The notes beneath the pieces were generated by a model. That model worked only from the letters and a program-made list of their open reading frames with translations. It was not told the DNA's origin and searched no databases. A stretch of 64,000 nucleotides of DNA. It comes from Gemmatimonadota bacterium (GTDB taxonomy: Bacteria; Gemmatimonadota; Gemmatimonadetes; Longimicrobiales; Gaopeijiaceae). Location of the stretch: positions 1-64,000 of the forward strand of contig JADFSR010000016.1 in NCBI GenBank assembly GCA_022560615.1, given 5' to 3'. The translations under genes and the position numbers were made by a program. The stretch's first letter is position 1, and each line of letters starts with the position of its first letter. Of this stretch, positions 54,357-63,814 are shown piece after piece.

Positions 54357-54762
54357 GAGCTACTCCTTATGCATATGCAGCCAGAGAATGATGCGTTGTA
54401 GCCAGAGAACGATGCGCGACGGACGAGCGCCGACGGGTGCGAGCGACTGCGGATTCTCGGTGTGCAAGGGAGCTCCGGGTCAAGGGAGATCTCCTGACGC
54501 ACCGCTCACGTTCGGAGGTCGGCCGGTGGAGATGGGTTGTAGGACTCCACTCGAGGGCGCGCTGCGAGATCCGTGCCGACTCCGGAATCGCTAGAGTTCA
54601 GGGCGTCTCCGGCGAGAGCTAGGCAAAATTTGCTCGAGATCGTGCACTTCTTGCCGTTCTTGATGCCAAGAGCAGCCATGCGCCCAGGACTTCGGGACCT
54701 CTCGGCGCACGATTAACTTTGGCTCGCTCCAGCCTTCGTGCCTCTTACAAACGCGCTGATTC
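54357..54762. other. Intergenic region between divergent lipoprotein and lepA genes
   Basis: 406 bp with no supportable gene. It holds a direct repeat (AGCCAGAGAAYGATGCG at 54379-54395 and 54400-54416) close to the lipoprotein start. Short open frames here lack family resemblance. Presumably it contains promoters for both sides. Confidence 0.6.
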
Positions 54763-56565
54763 TTGGACACAGATCGGATCCGCAACTTTTGCATCGTGGC
54801 GCACATCGACCACGGCAAATCGACGTTGGCCGACCGGCTCCTGGAAAGCACTCAGACGCTCAGCCCCCGGCAGATGCGAGCGCAGGTGCTCGACGACAAC
54901 GAGCTCGAGCGCGAGCGTGGGATCACGATCAAGCTGCACGCGGTCCGCATGGCGTATCAGGCCGGGGACGGGGAGGAGTATGAGCTGAACCTCATCGACA
55001 CGCCGGGGCACGTGGACTTCACGTACGAGGTGTCGCGCTCGCTGGCGGCCTGCGAAGGGGCGATCCTCGTCGTCGACGCGACCCAGGGTGTACAGGCCCA
55101 GACGCTCTCGAACCTCTTTCTGGCGCTCGAAGCCGACCTGGAGATCATCCCGGTCATCAACAAGATCGACCTGCCGGGGGCGGAACCCGAGCGACGGCGG
55201 GACGAAGTCGTCGACCTGCTGGGCGTCGACGCTGCCTCCGTGCTCATGGCGAGCGCGAAGGAAGGCATCGGCATCGACGAGATCCTCGAGGCGGTCATCG
55301 AACGAGTGCCCGCGCCCGAGGGTGACAAGAATGCGCCGCTGCGTGCACTCATCTTCGACTCGTATTACGACAAGTACCTCGGAGCGGTACCCTCGATTCG
55401 GGTCGTGGACGGCACCATCAAGGCCGGAACGAAGATCACGTTCGGCACCGTCGATGCGAAGTACGAAGTCACCGAGGTCGGGAGCCTACGCCTGGGCCGC
55501 GTGCCCCGTCCGGAGCTCACGCCAGGGCAGGTGGGGTATGTCGTCGCCACGATCAGAGCGGTCGCCCATACCAAGGTAGGAGACACGATCCTCGATGCTG
55601 AGAACCGCGCGGACGAGCTCCTGCAGGGGTACAAGGAAGCCCGTCCAATGGTGTTCGCAGGCCTATACCCGACGGACACGGACGACTACGAGGACCTACG
55701 TGACGCGCTGGAGCGCCTCCGACTCAACGACGCGTCCCTGCACTACGAACCGGAGACGTCGATCGCGCTCGGCTTCGGCTTCCGGTGCGGGTTTCTCGGG
55801 CTACTCCACATGGAGATCGTTCAGGAACGCCTCGATCGAGAGTTCGGCGTCGAGCTCATCACGACGGTTCCGAACGTGAAATACTACGTAACGTTGACCG
55901 ACGGCTCGGACTTGCACGTCGAGAGCCCGACCGCGCTCCCCGACCCCGGGCGAATCGAGTCGATCGCCGAACCCATCGTGCGGGCGCGTATCCTCTGCCC
56001 GTCCGAGTACATCGGGAACGTGCAGAAGCTCTGCCACGAGCGCAGGGGAACCTTCAAAGGCATGAACTATCTGGATCCCCAGCGCGTCGAATTGGACTTC
56101 GAGTTACCACTCTCCGAGATCGTGCTCGACTTCTATGACCGCCTCAAGAGCGGTACGCGTGGCTATGCTGGGCTCGACTACGAGTTCATCGAGATGCGGC
56201 CGGACAAGCTCGTCCGCCTGGACATTCTGGTGAACGGCGATCCGGTGGACGCGTTCAGCGTGATCATCCACGAAGACAAGGCCTTCCTGTATGGCCGTGA
56301 CCTGGTGCGGAAGCTCAAGAAACTGATCCCGCGGCAGCAGTTTGCGGTCACGCTCCAGGCGGCCATCGGCAACAACGTCATCGCCCGCGCAAGCGTGAAG
56401 GCGCTCAGGAAGAACGTGACCGCCAAGTGCTACGGCGGTGACATCACCCGTAAGCGCAAGCTGCTTGAACGACAAAAAGAGGGAAAGAAGCGCATGAAGT
56501 TGGTCGGGACCGTGGAGATCCCTCAGGAGGCCTTTCTCGCCGTGCTGCACCTGGGTGACGATTGA
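54763..56565 (+). CDS. lepA: Elongation factor 4 (LepA)
   Basis: A ribosome-associated translational GTPase, 600 residues. [31 protein letters not shown], and [10 protein letters not shown] are standard. The C-terminal domain ends with [21 protein letters not shown] and EAFLAVL. The only start near the motif is TTG 54763, with no clear Shine-Dalgarno. It begins a six-gene chain coupled by 4-bp overlaps. Confidence 0.97.
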   Translation: MDTDRIRNFCIVAHIDHGKSTLADRLLESTQTLSPRQMRAQVLDDNELERERGITIKLHAVRMAYQAGDGEEYELNLIDTPGHVDFTYEVSRSLAACEGAILVVDATQGVQAQTLSNLFLALEADLEIIPVINKIDLPGAEPERRRDEVVDLLGVDAASVLMASAKEGIGIDEILEAVIERVPAPEGDKNAPLRALIFDSYYDKYLGAVPSIRVVDGTIKAGTKITFGTVDAKYEVTEVGSLRLGRVPRPELTPGQVGYVVATIRAVAHTKVGDTILDAENRADELLQGYKEARPMVFAGLYPTDTDDYEDLRDALERLRLNDASLHYEPETSIALGFGFRCGFLGLLHMEIVQERLDREFGVELITTVPNVKYYVTLTDGSDLHVESPTALPDPGRIESIAEPIVRARILCPSEYIGNVQKLCHERRGTFKGMNYLDPQRVELDFELPLSEIVLDFYDRLKSGTRGYAGLDYEFIEMRPDKLVRLDILVNGDPVDAFSVIIHEDKAFLYGRDLVRKLKKLIPRQQFAVTLQAAIGNNVIARASVKALRKNVTAKCYGGDITRKRKLLERQKEGKKRMKLVGTVEIPQEAFLAVLHLGDD

Positions 56566-57422
56566 ACGAGCGGGTCTCGGTCGTCCTCTCGACGTACGAA
56601 CAGCCGCGCCCCTTGGCGCTGGCCTTGCGCGGATACGCACGCCAGACCCTCTCGGACTTCGAAGTGGTCGTCGCCGACGATGGTTCGGGGCCGGAGACGG
56701 CGAGCGTCGTGCGACGGGCCGCCGACCAGGGACTCGAAGTGCGCCATGTCTGGCACGCAGACCGGGGATTCCGGAAGACCGAGGCGCTCAATCGCGCGAT
56801 CGTTGCCGCCTACGGCGCGTACCTGATCTTCAGCGACGGCGACTGCGTTCCCAGAGACGACTTCGTGGCCACACACGTCCGCCTTGCAGAACCGGACCGA
56901 TTCCTGTCAGGTGGGTACCTGAAGCTTCCGGAGTCGGTGACACGGGCGGTGAACGAGACGGCCATCGACACCGGAGACGTCTTCGATGTGTCGTGGCTCC
57001 GGAGGAAGGGATACCGTCCGGGGCGTCGAGCCTTGCGGCTCACCAGGAGCCTCATGCTCGCTCGCGCACTCGACGCCATCACGCCGACACGACCGACCTG
57101 GAACGGACACAGTGCCTCGACTTGGAAGGAACACCTCGTGAGCGTCAACGGTTTCGACCTGGACATGGGGTGGGGTGGTCTCGACCGGGCCGTGGGCGAG
57201 CGGCTCGAGAACGCCGGCGTCCGCGGCAAGCAGATTCGGCACCGAGCGGTTTGTGTGCACCTGCACCACGAGCGCCCCTATAAGGACCCAGCGGCGACAG
57301 AGGCGAACCGGGACATCCGCGACCGTATTCGTAGACATCGGGAGACGCGTGCGCCGAGCGGTCTGGCAGAAACCGAGGCCGTCGAGGTGGACGTGCGCAT
57401 CGACCCTGAGACGACCGCGTGA
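56562..57422 (+). CDS. Family 2 glycosyltransferase
   Basis: A 286-residue GT-A enzyme: ADDGSG and [10 protein letters not shown] hold the nucleotide-sugar and metal binding aspartates, and [18 protein letters not shown] corresponds to the GWG-x-D acceptor region of N-terminal galactosyltransferase-like proteins. Start is TTG, overlapping the lepA stop as TTGA. It probably contributes to a cell-surface glycan; donor and acceptor are unknown. Confidence 0.88.
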   Translation: MNERVSVVLSTYEQPRPLALALRGYARQTLSDFEVVVADDGSGPETASVVRRAADQGLEVRHVWHADRGFRKTEALNRAIVAAYGAYLIFSDGDCVPRDDFVATHVRLAEPDRFLSGGYLKLPESVTRAVNETAIDTGDVFDVSWLRRKGYRPGRRALRLTRSLMLARALDAITPTRPTWNGHSASTWKEHLVSVNGFDLDMGWGGLDRAVGERLENAGVRGKQIRHRAVCVHLHHERPYKDPAATEANRDIRDRIRRHRETRAPSGLAETEAVEVDVRIDPETTA

Positions 57423-58405
57423 GCGGCCGCTGGGTCGTCGGCGTCGACATCGGGGGCACCAACCTTGTTGTGGGTCTTGTCCCGGTCGGGGGAGGCGATC
57501 CGGTGGCTTTGCGCTCTCGTGCCACCGAGCCCGAGCGCGGTGCGGACGCTGCAGTGGCGGATATCAAGCGCATGGCCGGAGACGCGATCGCGGAAGTCCT
57601 CGACGGCCACGGCGGTTCGCGCGACGATATCGTCGGCGTCGGGATCGGTTGCCCGGGCCCCCTCGACCTCGATGCGGGGATCGTGATCGCGACGCCAAAC
57701 CTCGGGTGGACCGACTATCCCATCCGCGACCGCATCGCGCATGCACTCGGTTTGCCGGCCACGCTCGACAACGACGCCAACTGCGCCACTTATGGCGAAT
57801 GGTGGCAAGGGGCAGGGCGGGGCGTCGACTCTCTCGTGGGCGTCACGCTGGGCACAGGGATCGGCGGCGGGGTGATGCTCGGTGGCCGTATCGTGCGCGG
57901 CGCCTCGGGGAGCGCGGGTGAGATCGGCCACACGACGATCGATCTCAACGGGCGGCGCTGTGCGTGTGGTAACTACGGATGCCTGGAGGCGTATGCGTCC
58001 GGCCCGAACATCGCCGCGCGTGCGCGGGAAGGCCTAGAGGCCGGCTACGAGTCAGTGTTGTCGGAGCTGGTGGAGAATGACCTCGAACGAATCACGGCCG
58101 TGACCGTGTACGAGGCCCTCGTGCTAGGCGATGAGTACGCTCACGAAGTGATGCTCGAGACCGCCAAGATTCTCGGAGCCGGCATCGCCAATATCGTGAA
58201 CACGCTCAACCCGGAGATCGTCGTCATCGTTGGAGGCGTCACACGTGCGGGCGACCACCTGTTCGTACCGTTGCGCTCCGAGGTACGCCGTCGGGCCTTC
58301 AAGTCCGCGGTCGACGCGTGCGAGATCGTGCCGGGGGAGCTCCCGGAAACCGCCGGTGTGATCGGTGCCGCCGGCATCTTCATCACGGAGGGTCTAGAAG
58401 CGTGA
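57419..58405 (+). CDS. ROK-family sugar kinase (glucokinase-like)
   Basis: A 328-residue kinase with GVDIGGTNL (phosphate-binding), a zinc-binding CACGNYGCLE segment, GVTLGTGIGGGV, and EIGHTTIDL. It should phosphorylate glucose or a related hexose with ATP. GTG start overlaps the glycosyltransferase stop. Confidence 0.93.
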   Translation: MSGRWVVGVDIGGTNLVVGLVPVGGGDPVALRSRATEPERGADAAVADIKRMAGDAIAEVLDGHGGSRDDIVGVGIGCPGPLDLDAGIVIATPNLGWTDYPIRDRIAHALGLPATLDNDANCATYGEWWQGAGRGVDSLVGVTLGTGIGGGVMLGGRIVRGASGSAGEIGHTTIDLNGRRCACGNYGCLEAYASGPNIAARAREGLEAGYESVLSELVENDLERITAVTVYEALVLGDEYAHEVMLETAKILGAGIANIVNTLNPEIVVIVGGVTRAGDHLFVPLRSEVRRRAFKSAVDACEIVPGELPETAGVIGAAGIFITEGLEA

Positions 58406-59391
58406 CGCAGCCGCGCGTGCTCGGCGTAATCGGATCGCTGGTCTGGGATCGGATCTGGGACCGTGATGGCCGTTCCGAGCCGATCGAGGAATGGGGTGGC
58501 ATCGGGTACGCGCTCGGCGCGCTCAGTGCTTCGATTCCCAGCGGATGGCGACTGCTCCCGATCCTCAAGTTGGGTCGTGACCTCGCCGAGGACGGCCGCC
58601 GCTTCCTCCGGAGCATTCCGGGCGTCGATGACTCGGGGATCATCGTGGTGCCCGAGCCGAACAACCGGGTCGAACTGCGATACGAGGACGATGCGCGGCG
58701 CATGGAACGGCTCACGGGAGGGGTGCCACCCTGGACCTGGCCGGAGCTGGCGCCGGTGGTCGAGCTGTGTGACGCGCTCTACGTGAACTTCATCTCGGGC
58801 TTCGAGATGGACTTGGACACCGCACAAGCATTGCGCGTGGGGTACCGTGGGCCGACGTACGCCGATCTTCACTCGCTTTTCCTCCACATGACCCAGCATG
58901 GCGTGCGAGTGCCTCGGACTCTCCAGGCTTGGGAAGCGTGGCTGCGGTGCTTCGACGCGGTCCAGATGAACGAGGACGAATTCGAGCTGCTCGGTGCTCA
59001 GGGTGACCCTTGGGCGTTCGCCGCCGGGGCGCTTGGCCCCGGCCTGCGGCTCATCACCGTGACGCTCGGGCATCGGGGCGCCGCGTTCGTGTCTTCCGCC
59101 GACTTCGTTTCCGACCCGAAGCTCTGGCGGCAGGACAAACGGGTCGCTGTGTCGACCGGCGTGCACAGCGGCAAGGTCGGGCTTCTCGGCCTCCCCAGAA
59201 TCGGAGATCCCACGGGTTGCGGGGACGTCTGGGGTGCGACGGCTTTCGCTCGGATGCTGGGAGGAGACGACCTCGAGAGCGCGATGACCCATGCGAACCG
59301 GCTAGCCGGGCGAAACGTAGATCACCGGGGCGCGCGGGGGCTGTTCCGACACCTGGTGGGGAGACTCTCACACGTGGAGGGGGGTGAGTGA
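58402..59391 (+). CDS. PfkB-family carbohydrate kinase
   Basis: A 329-residue ribokinase-fold kinase. The catalytic motif DPTGCGDVWGATAFARML is clear. The N-terminus (VLGVIGSLVWDRIWDRDG) fits the family's first strand. Substrate is unknown: it could be a sugar or nucleoside. GTG start overlaps the ROK stop; the upstream open frame is inside that gene. Confidence 0.85.
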   Translation: MTQPRVLGVIGSLVWDRIWDRDGRSEPIEEWGGIGYALGALSASIPSGWRLLPILKLGRDLAEDGRRFLRSIPGVDDSGIIVVPEPNNRVELRYEDDARRMERLTGGVPPWTWPELAPVVELCDALYVNFISGFEMDLDTAQALRVGYRGPTYADLHSLFLHMTQHGVRVPRTLQAWEAWLRCFDAVQMNEDEFELLGAQGDPWAFAAGALGPGLRLITVTLGHRGAAFVSSADFVSDPKLWRQDKRVAVSTGVHSGKVGLLGLPRIGDPTGCGDVWGATAFARMLGGDDLESAMTHANRLAGRNVDHRGARGLFRHLVGRLSHVEGGE

Positions 59392-60275
59392 AGGTAGTCC
59401 CAGTGCCAGGATCGCTGGACCACCAGACGGTCGACGACCTGCTCGACGCCGTCACGTCGATGCGCGAGGAGCGATCGCTCTTCGACGCCCGTCACGTGCG
59501 CTGGGTCGACCCGAACGGCATGGTGGCCCTCCTGGCGGCGGGGACGGTCGCAAGAGACCGCCAGGGCGCGCTGCCGCGTTTGGAGTTGCCCGAGAGCGTC
59601 GACGTGCTCGGTTACCTCAGTCGGATGGGCTTCTTTCGGGAGGCTCAGGGAATCTTCGAGCTCGATGGACATGCGCCGCGTCGTGGTTCGCTTCCCTCGG
59701 ACGTCCTGCTCGAGATCACCCCCATCGAGGGGAATGCGGACGTGCACAAGGTCATCGACCGAGTGCAGAGCGGGGCCGGCGCTGTGCTCGCGTCGAAACT
59801 CCACTACCCGGCGACAGCGGTCGTGCCGTTCTCGGTCATCCTCTCGGAGGTGTGTCAGAACATTATCGAGCACGCGGACGCCCCGGGGTGGGTCGCCGCG
59901 CAAGCGTACAACTGGGCGCGGCGGCTCGGGCGGTACGTCGTGGTGATCTCCGTCATGGACCTCGGCCGCGGCTTCCGCGGTTCTCTCACTGACGAGCACG
60001 CGGCGCGATACGGAGACAGGTGGGGTGATACGACCGCGCTCGAGGCTGCGTTCCTTCATGGACTTACTCGCTTTCCGGACTCCGGCCGCGGGCAAGGAAT
60101 CCAACAGATTCGTCGTCAAGTGCAGCGCTGGAACGGCGCGATTACGATCCGGAGCGGCACCGCGCGCATCGGTCAAGTCCCGGAATGGGACGACTCGCCG
60201 CCGCTCATCGATACGCTCGAACCGTTTCCTGGCGCTCAGATCAGCATCATCCTTCCCGCGCGGGTCGACGCATGA
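59388..60275 (+). CDS. STAS-like plus GHKL ATPase protein
   Basis: A 295-residue protein. Residues 1-95 resemble a STAS-type fold (DDLLDAVTSMREERSLFDARHVRWVDPNGMVALLAA). Residues ~150-290 form a GHKL ATPase: N box SEVCQNIIEHA, G1 MDLGRGF, G2 SGRGQGIQQI, as in anti-sigma-factor kinases (SpoIIAB/RsbW). It looks like a fused partner-switch component. GTG start has GGAGGGGGG upstream and overlaps the PfkB stop. Confidence 0.78.
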   Translation: MKVVPVPGSLDHQTVDDLLDAVTSMREERSLFDARHVRWVDPNGMVALLAAGTVARDRQGALPRLELPESVDVLGYLSRMGFFREAQGIFELDGHAPRRGSLPSDVLLEITPIEGNADVHKVIDRVQSGAGAVLASKLHYPATAVVPFSVILSEVCQNIIEHADAPGWVAAQAYNWARRLGRYVVVISVMDLGRGFRGSLTDEHAARYGDRWGDTTALEAAFLHGLTRFPDSGRGQGIQQIRRQVQRWNGAITIRSGTARIGQVPEWDDSPPLIDTLEPFPGAQISIILPARVDA

Positions 60276-60853
60276 GCGACGTCCCTCCGGATCTCATCGC
60301 GATCGACGTCGGCAGCCTGGTCCAGAAGACGGTCACATCGCTCTACTCGCACCTGGTCACCCGCCCCACGGGTCGCGCGGTGCGCATGGCGATCGAGACG
60401 CAACTGAGTGGTGCGGGGGAGCGGTCGCTCTCCCTCATCGATCTATCCGAGGTGACGATTCTCGACTACTCGTGCGCGGACGAGGTCGTCGCAAAGCTTC
60501 TGCAGCGGTATCACGACGATGGCATACACCAGGCGTTCTTCGTGTTCTGTGGAATACGCGAGCCACATCGGGACCAGATCCAGGTCGTGTTGGAGCGCCA
60601 GAGTCTGATCGCGGTCGGCGAAACCGAGGCGGGCAGTTTCGAGTTGCTCGGTGCCCCGGGGCCGGCCGAGGCGGCCAGCTGGCGGACGCTCGAACAACAC
60701 GGGCTCGTTACGACGGAGGAGTTGACCGACGTCTACCCGGAAGAGGACGCGCGCTCAGCACTCGACCAGCTGGTCGAGCGTCGCGTCGCGTTTCGGAGTC
60801 CTGTTTCGGGCCGGTACCATGCGCTCAGCCGGCTAGTTCAGCATCTCTTGTAG
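60272..60853 (+). CDS. STAS-like protein, partner of the GHKL ATPase
   Basis: A 193-residue protein. Residues ~1-125 fit an anti-sigma-antagonist/STAS-like fold (LSLIDLSEVTILDYSCADEVVAKLLQRYHDDG), including an SxxD-like position before a helix that could be the phosphorylated serine in such families. The C-terminal ~60 residues resemble a small winged-helix. It overlaps the upstream ATPase by 4 bp (ATGA). A partner-switch role is inference. Confidence 0.75.
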   Translation: MSDVPPDLIAIDVGSLVQKTVTSLYSHLVTRPTGRAVRMAIETQLSGAGERSLSLIDLSEVTILDYSCADEVVAKLLQRYHDDGIHQAFFVFCGIREPHRDQIQVVLERQSLIAVGETEAGSFELLGAPGPAEAASWRTLEQHGLVTTEELTDVYPEEDARSALDQLVERRVAFRSPVSGRYHALSRLVQHLL

Positions 60854-60889
60854 GCGCGCATCTGCGTGGCCTCGACCTAGGGAGGCACC

Positions 60890-62062
60890 ATGTCCGACGA
60901 ACAGAAGCCGGCTCGCACCCCCGGACCTGCGACGCTCGGTATCCACGGCGGCGGATACGAGAAGCGCCCTGGGCAACCTGTGGTACCGCCCATCGTGCAG
61001 AGCGCGACGTTCCACTGGGCCACGCCCGACGATGGCGAGCTACTTTATGGCCGGCACGGGAACCCCAACCAACTCATGGTTGGGCGCAAGATCGCGGCGC
61101 TGGAGGGTACCGAGGCCGCGGTGGCCCTCGGAAGCGGCATGGGTGCGACCGCGATGACGTTTCTCGCGCTCGTCGAAGCAGGTGACCACATCGTGGCGTC
61201 GTCGTACCTGTACGGTGCCACGCAGGCGTTGCTCGGGGACGAGCTTCCACGGCGGGGGGTCAAGACGACCTTCGTCAGTCCGGAGTCGCTCGACGAGTGG
61301 CGGGACGCGGTGCAGCCGAACACGCGGGTCTTTCACCTCGAATTGCCGACCAACCCCAGCCTGCGTTTCTTCGATCCGAGGCCGATCGTGGCACTCGCGC
61401 GCGAACATGGAATTACCGTCACATGCGACGCCACGTTCGCTTCGCCGGTGAACTTCCGTGGTATCGAAGTGGGCATCGACGTGGTCATCCACAGCGCTAC
61501 GAAGTATCTCGGGGGTCACTCTGACCTGATCGCCGGGGCGGTCGCCGGCGCCAGCGACTTGGTGGAGGAAGTCACGCGGCTCTCGCGTCTGTACGGCCCG
61601 GCGCTGGACCCCAATGCGGCGTGGCTGTTGGACAGGGGCATGCGAACGCTCGACGTGCGTGTCGCCCGGCACAACGCGAACGCCGCCGCGATCGCAGAGT
61701 GGTTCGTAACACAGGAACAGGTCGTGACGACGATCTACCCTGGTTTGGCCAGCCACCCCGACCATGCGATCGCCGCCGAGTTGATGAACGGATTCGGAGG
61801 CATGGTGAGCATCGTGCTAGCGGGGGGTGGGGATGCCGCAGATCGTTTCATGGGCGGGCTGAAGGTGGCGCTCGCCGCGCCCAGCTTGGGAGGCGTGGAG
61901 ACGTTGGTCTCACAACCGCGCCACACGTCCCACGTCGGGCTGAGTCCGGGAGAGCGCGAGGCCCTGGGGATCCCCGAGGGCTTCGTCCGCATCAGCGTCG
62001 GGATTGAGAACGTCGAAGATCTGATCGCCGACTTCGATCAGGCGCTGCGTGTGGGCTCGTAG
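60890..62062 (+). CDS. Cys/Met-metabolism PLP-dependent enzyme
   Basis: A 390-residue fold-type I enzyme of the cystathionine gamma-synthase/lyase group. PLP lysine is K205 in SATKYLGGHSD; GSGMGATAMTFLALVEAGDHIV and YGATQALL are typical. Whether it acts as a synthase, lyase or methionine gamma-lyase is not determinable. A good ribosome binding site (GGGAGG) precedes ATG 60890, and it follows the STAS gene by 36 bp. Confidence 0.9.
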   Translation: MSDEQKPARTPGPATLGIHGGGYEKRPGQPVVPPIVQSATFHWATPDDGELLYGRHGNPNQLMVGRKIAALEGTEAAVALGSGMGATAMTFLALVEAGDHIVASSYLYGATQALLGDELPRRGVKTTFVSPESLDEWRDAVQPNTRVFHLELPTNPSLRFFDPRPIVALAREHGITVTCDATFASPVNFRGIEVGIDVVIHSATKYLGGHSDLIAGAVAGASDLVEEVTRLSRLYGPALDPNAAWLLDRGMRTLDVRVARHNANAAAIAEWFVTQEQVVTTIYPGLASHPDHAIAAELMNGFGGMVSIVLAGGGDAADRFMGGLKVALAAPSLGGVETLVSQPRHTSHVGLSPGEREALGIPEGFVRISVGIENVEDLIADFDQALRVGS

Positions 62063-62080
62063 GGCCCCCCCTTCATCTTC

Positions 62081-63709
62081 CTACTTGCCGCCCATGAAGG
62101 GATAGGTGTAGTCGGTGGGCGGCACGAAGGTCTCCTTGATCGAGCGCGCACTCACCCAGCGTAGCAGATTCAACATCGAGCCCGCTTTGTCGTTCGTCCC
62201 GGATGCTCGCGCGCCGCCGAACGGCTGCTGGCCCACGACGGCGCCGCTCGGCTTGTCGTTGATGTAGAAGTTCCCGGCCGAGTGGCGAAGCACCTCCATC
62301 GCCTCCCGGATGGCATGACGATCTCTGGCGAACACGGCGCCGGTCAGCGCGTACGGAGAGGTGCTGTCCACGACCTTCAGCGTCTCCGACCAATCCGCGT
62401 CGTCATACACGTAGATCGTGATTACCGGCCCGAAGATCTCATCGCACATCGACGTGTAGTCGGGATTCTTGGCGACGATGATCGTGGGCCGGATGAACCA
62501 GCCTTCGGAGTCGTCGCACTCGCCCCCCACGATGACATCCGCATCGTCGGACCCCTGGGCCTCTTCGATGTAGCCCCGGATTTTCTCAAACGCCCTCTGA
62601 TCGATGACCGCGTTCACGAAGTTGGTGAAGTCGCGTGGATCGCCCATGGTCAGCGCCGCGGTCTCCTCTATCAGCGGGCCCTCGAGCTCCGCCCACATGG
62701 TTGCAGGGATGTATGCCCGAGACGCCGCGCTGCATTTTTGTCCCTGGTACTCGAACGCGCCGCGGACTATCGCTGTCTTCACCGCGGCTGAGTCGCCGCT
62801 GGGATGCACGACGATGAAGTCCTTCCCACCGGTCTCGCCAACGATGCGCGGATAACTCTTGTACGTCCCCATGCTGTCGCCGATCGTCTTCCAGAAGCTG
62901 TTGAAGACGCGCGTCGAGCCGGTGAAGTGTACACCGGCGAACTCGGGACGGGAGAGTAGATTGCTCGTGATCTGGGCCGCGTCACCGGCAATGAAATTGA
63001 TCACACCGGGCGGCAAGCCGGCCTCCTCGAACAGCCTCATGACGTAGTAGTTGGAGAGGATCGCGGTGTGGCCGGGTTTCCAGACGACGGTGTTGCCCAT
63101 CATCGCCGGCGTACCGGAGAGGTTGGCTCCGATCGCCGTGAAGTTGAACGGCGTCACCGCATATACGAAGCCCTCAAGCGCCCGATACTCGGAGCGGTTC
63201 CACGTCCCCTTGTCGGACATCGGCTGCATCGAATAGATCTGCTGGGCGAAGTGCGTCCCGATGCGGAAGAAGTCGATGATCTCGCACGCGGAATCGATCT
63301 CGGCCTGGAAGGCGGTCTTGCTCTGGCCCAGCATCGTCGCGGCGTTCAGCTTCTGGCGCCATGGCCCAGCGAGCAGCTCGGCGGCACGCAGGAAGATCGC
63401 AGCGCGGTCCTCCCAGCGAGTCGTCGACCAGTCGGCGTGCGCGTCCAGAGCGGCCGCGACCGCTCGGTCGATCTCTTTGGGACCAGCCTCGTGCGCGCGG
63501 GCGATGACGTGACCACGCGAGTGTGGCATCACTAGGTCGAAGGTATTCCCGGTGCGTATCTCCTCGCCCCCGATGATGAGGGGGACCTCGATCACTTCAC
63601 TCGCTTGCGCCTCGAGTTCGGCCTTTAACTCGGCGCGCTCGCTAGTGCCGGGTGCGTAAGAGAGAACCGGTTCGTTCGACGGAGGCGGAAGCGTGGGGAT
63701 GCCGTTCAT
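62081..63709 (-). CDS. pruA: L-glutamate gamma-semialdehyde dehydrogenase (P5C dehydrogenase)
   Basis: Oxidises P5C to glutamate with NAD+, the second proline-degradation step. The 542-residue protein has catalytic cysteine in EYQGQKCSAASRAYIP and the glutamate in RIVGETGGKDFIVVHP. The overall type matches the single-function ALDH4A1-like form rather than bifunctional PutA. It converges on the PLP enzyme with an 18-bp gap. No proline dehydrogenase is seen here. Confidence 0.95.
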   Translation of the reverse strand: MNGIPTLPPPSNEPVLSYAPGTSERAELKAELEAQASEVIEVPLIIGGEEIRTGNTFDLVMPHSRGHVIARAHEAGPKEIDRAVAAALDAHADWSTTRWEDRAAIFLRAAELLAGPWRQKLNAATMLGQSKTAFQAEIDSACEIIDFFRIGTHFAQQIYSMQPMSDKGTWNRSEYRALEGFVYAVTPFNFTAIGANLSGTPAMMGNTVVWKPGHTAILSNYYVMRLFEEAGLPPGVINFIAGDAAQITSNLLSRPEFAGVHFTGSTRVFNSFWKTIGDSMGTYKSYPRIVGETGGKDFIVVHPSGDSAAVKTAIVRGAFEYQGQKCSAASRAYIPATMWAELEGPLIEETAALTMGDPRDFTNFVNAVIDQRAFEKIRGYIEEAQGSDDADVIVGGECDDSEGWFIRPTIIVAKNPDYTSMCDEIFGPVITIYVYDDADWSETLKVVDSTSPYALTGAVFARDRHAIREAMEVLRHSAGNFYINDKPSGAVVGQQPFGGARASGTNDKAGSMLNLLRWVSARSIKETFVPPTDYTYPFMGGK

Positions 63710-63751
63710 GGCGCAGCGCGGAAGTTGGCGGGTCAGCGGGATGTGTGGACG

Positions 63752-63792
63752 AAAAAAGGGGGCGGGGGAACCGCATCGTTCTCCCGCCCCCC
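63752..63792 (-). terminator. Intrinsic terminator
   Basis: On the minus strand a 14-bp GC-rich stem (63778-63792 with 63758-63772, one G-U type mismatch) is followed directly by six Us. It lies 23 bp past the stop of the last gene, whose transcript it should end. Confidence 0.85.
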
Positions 63793-63814
63793 AGACCTGC
63801 CCGTCTCGGTCAGA

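Noticed and set aside
59322-60176. Minus-strand frame opposite the STAS/GHKL gene
   Set aside because: The sense frame shows N, G1 and G2 boxes and is linked by overlaps; the antisense translation is Arg-rich without motifs.
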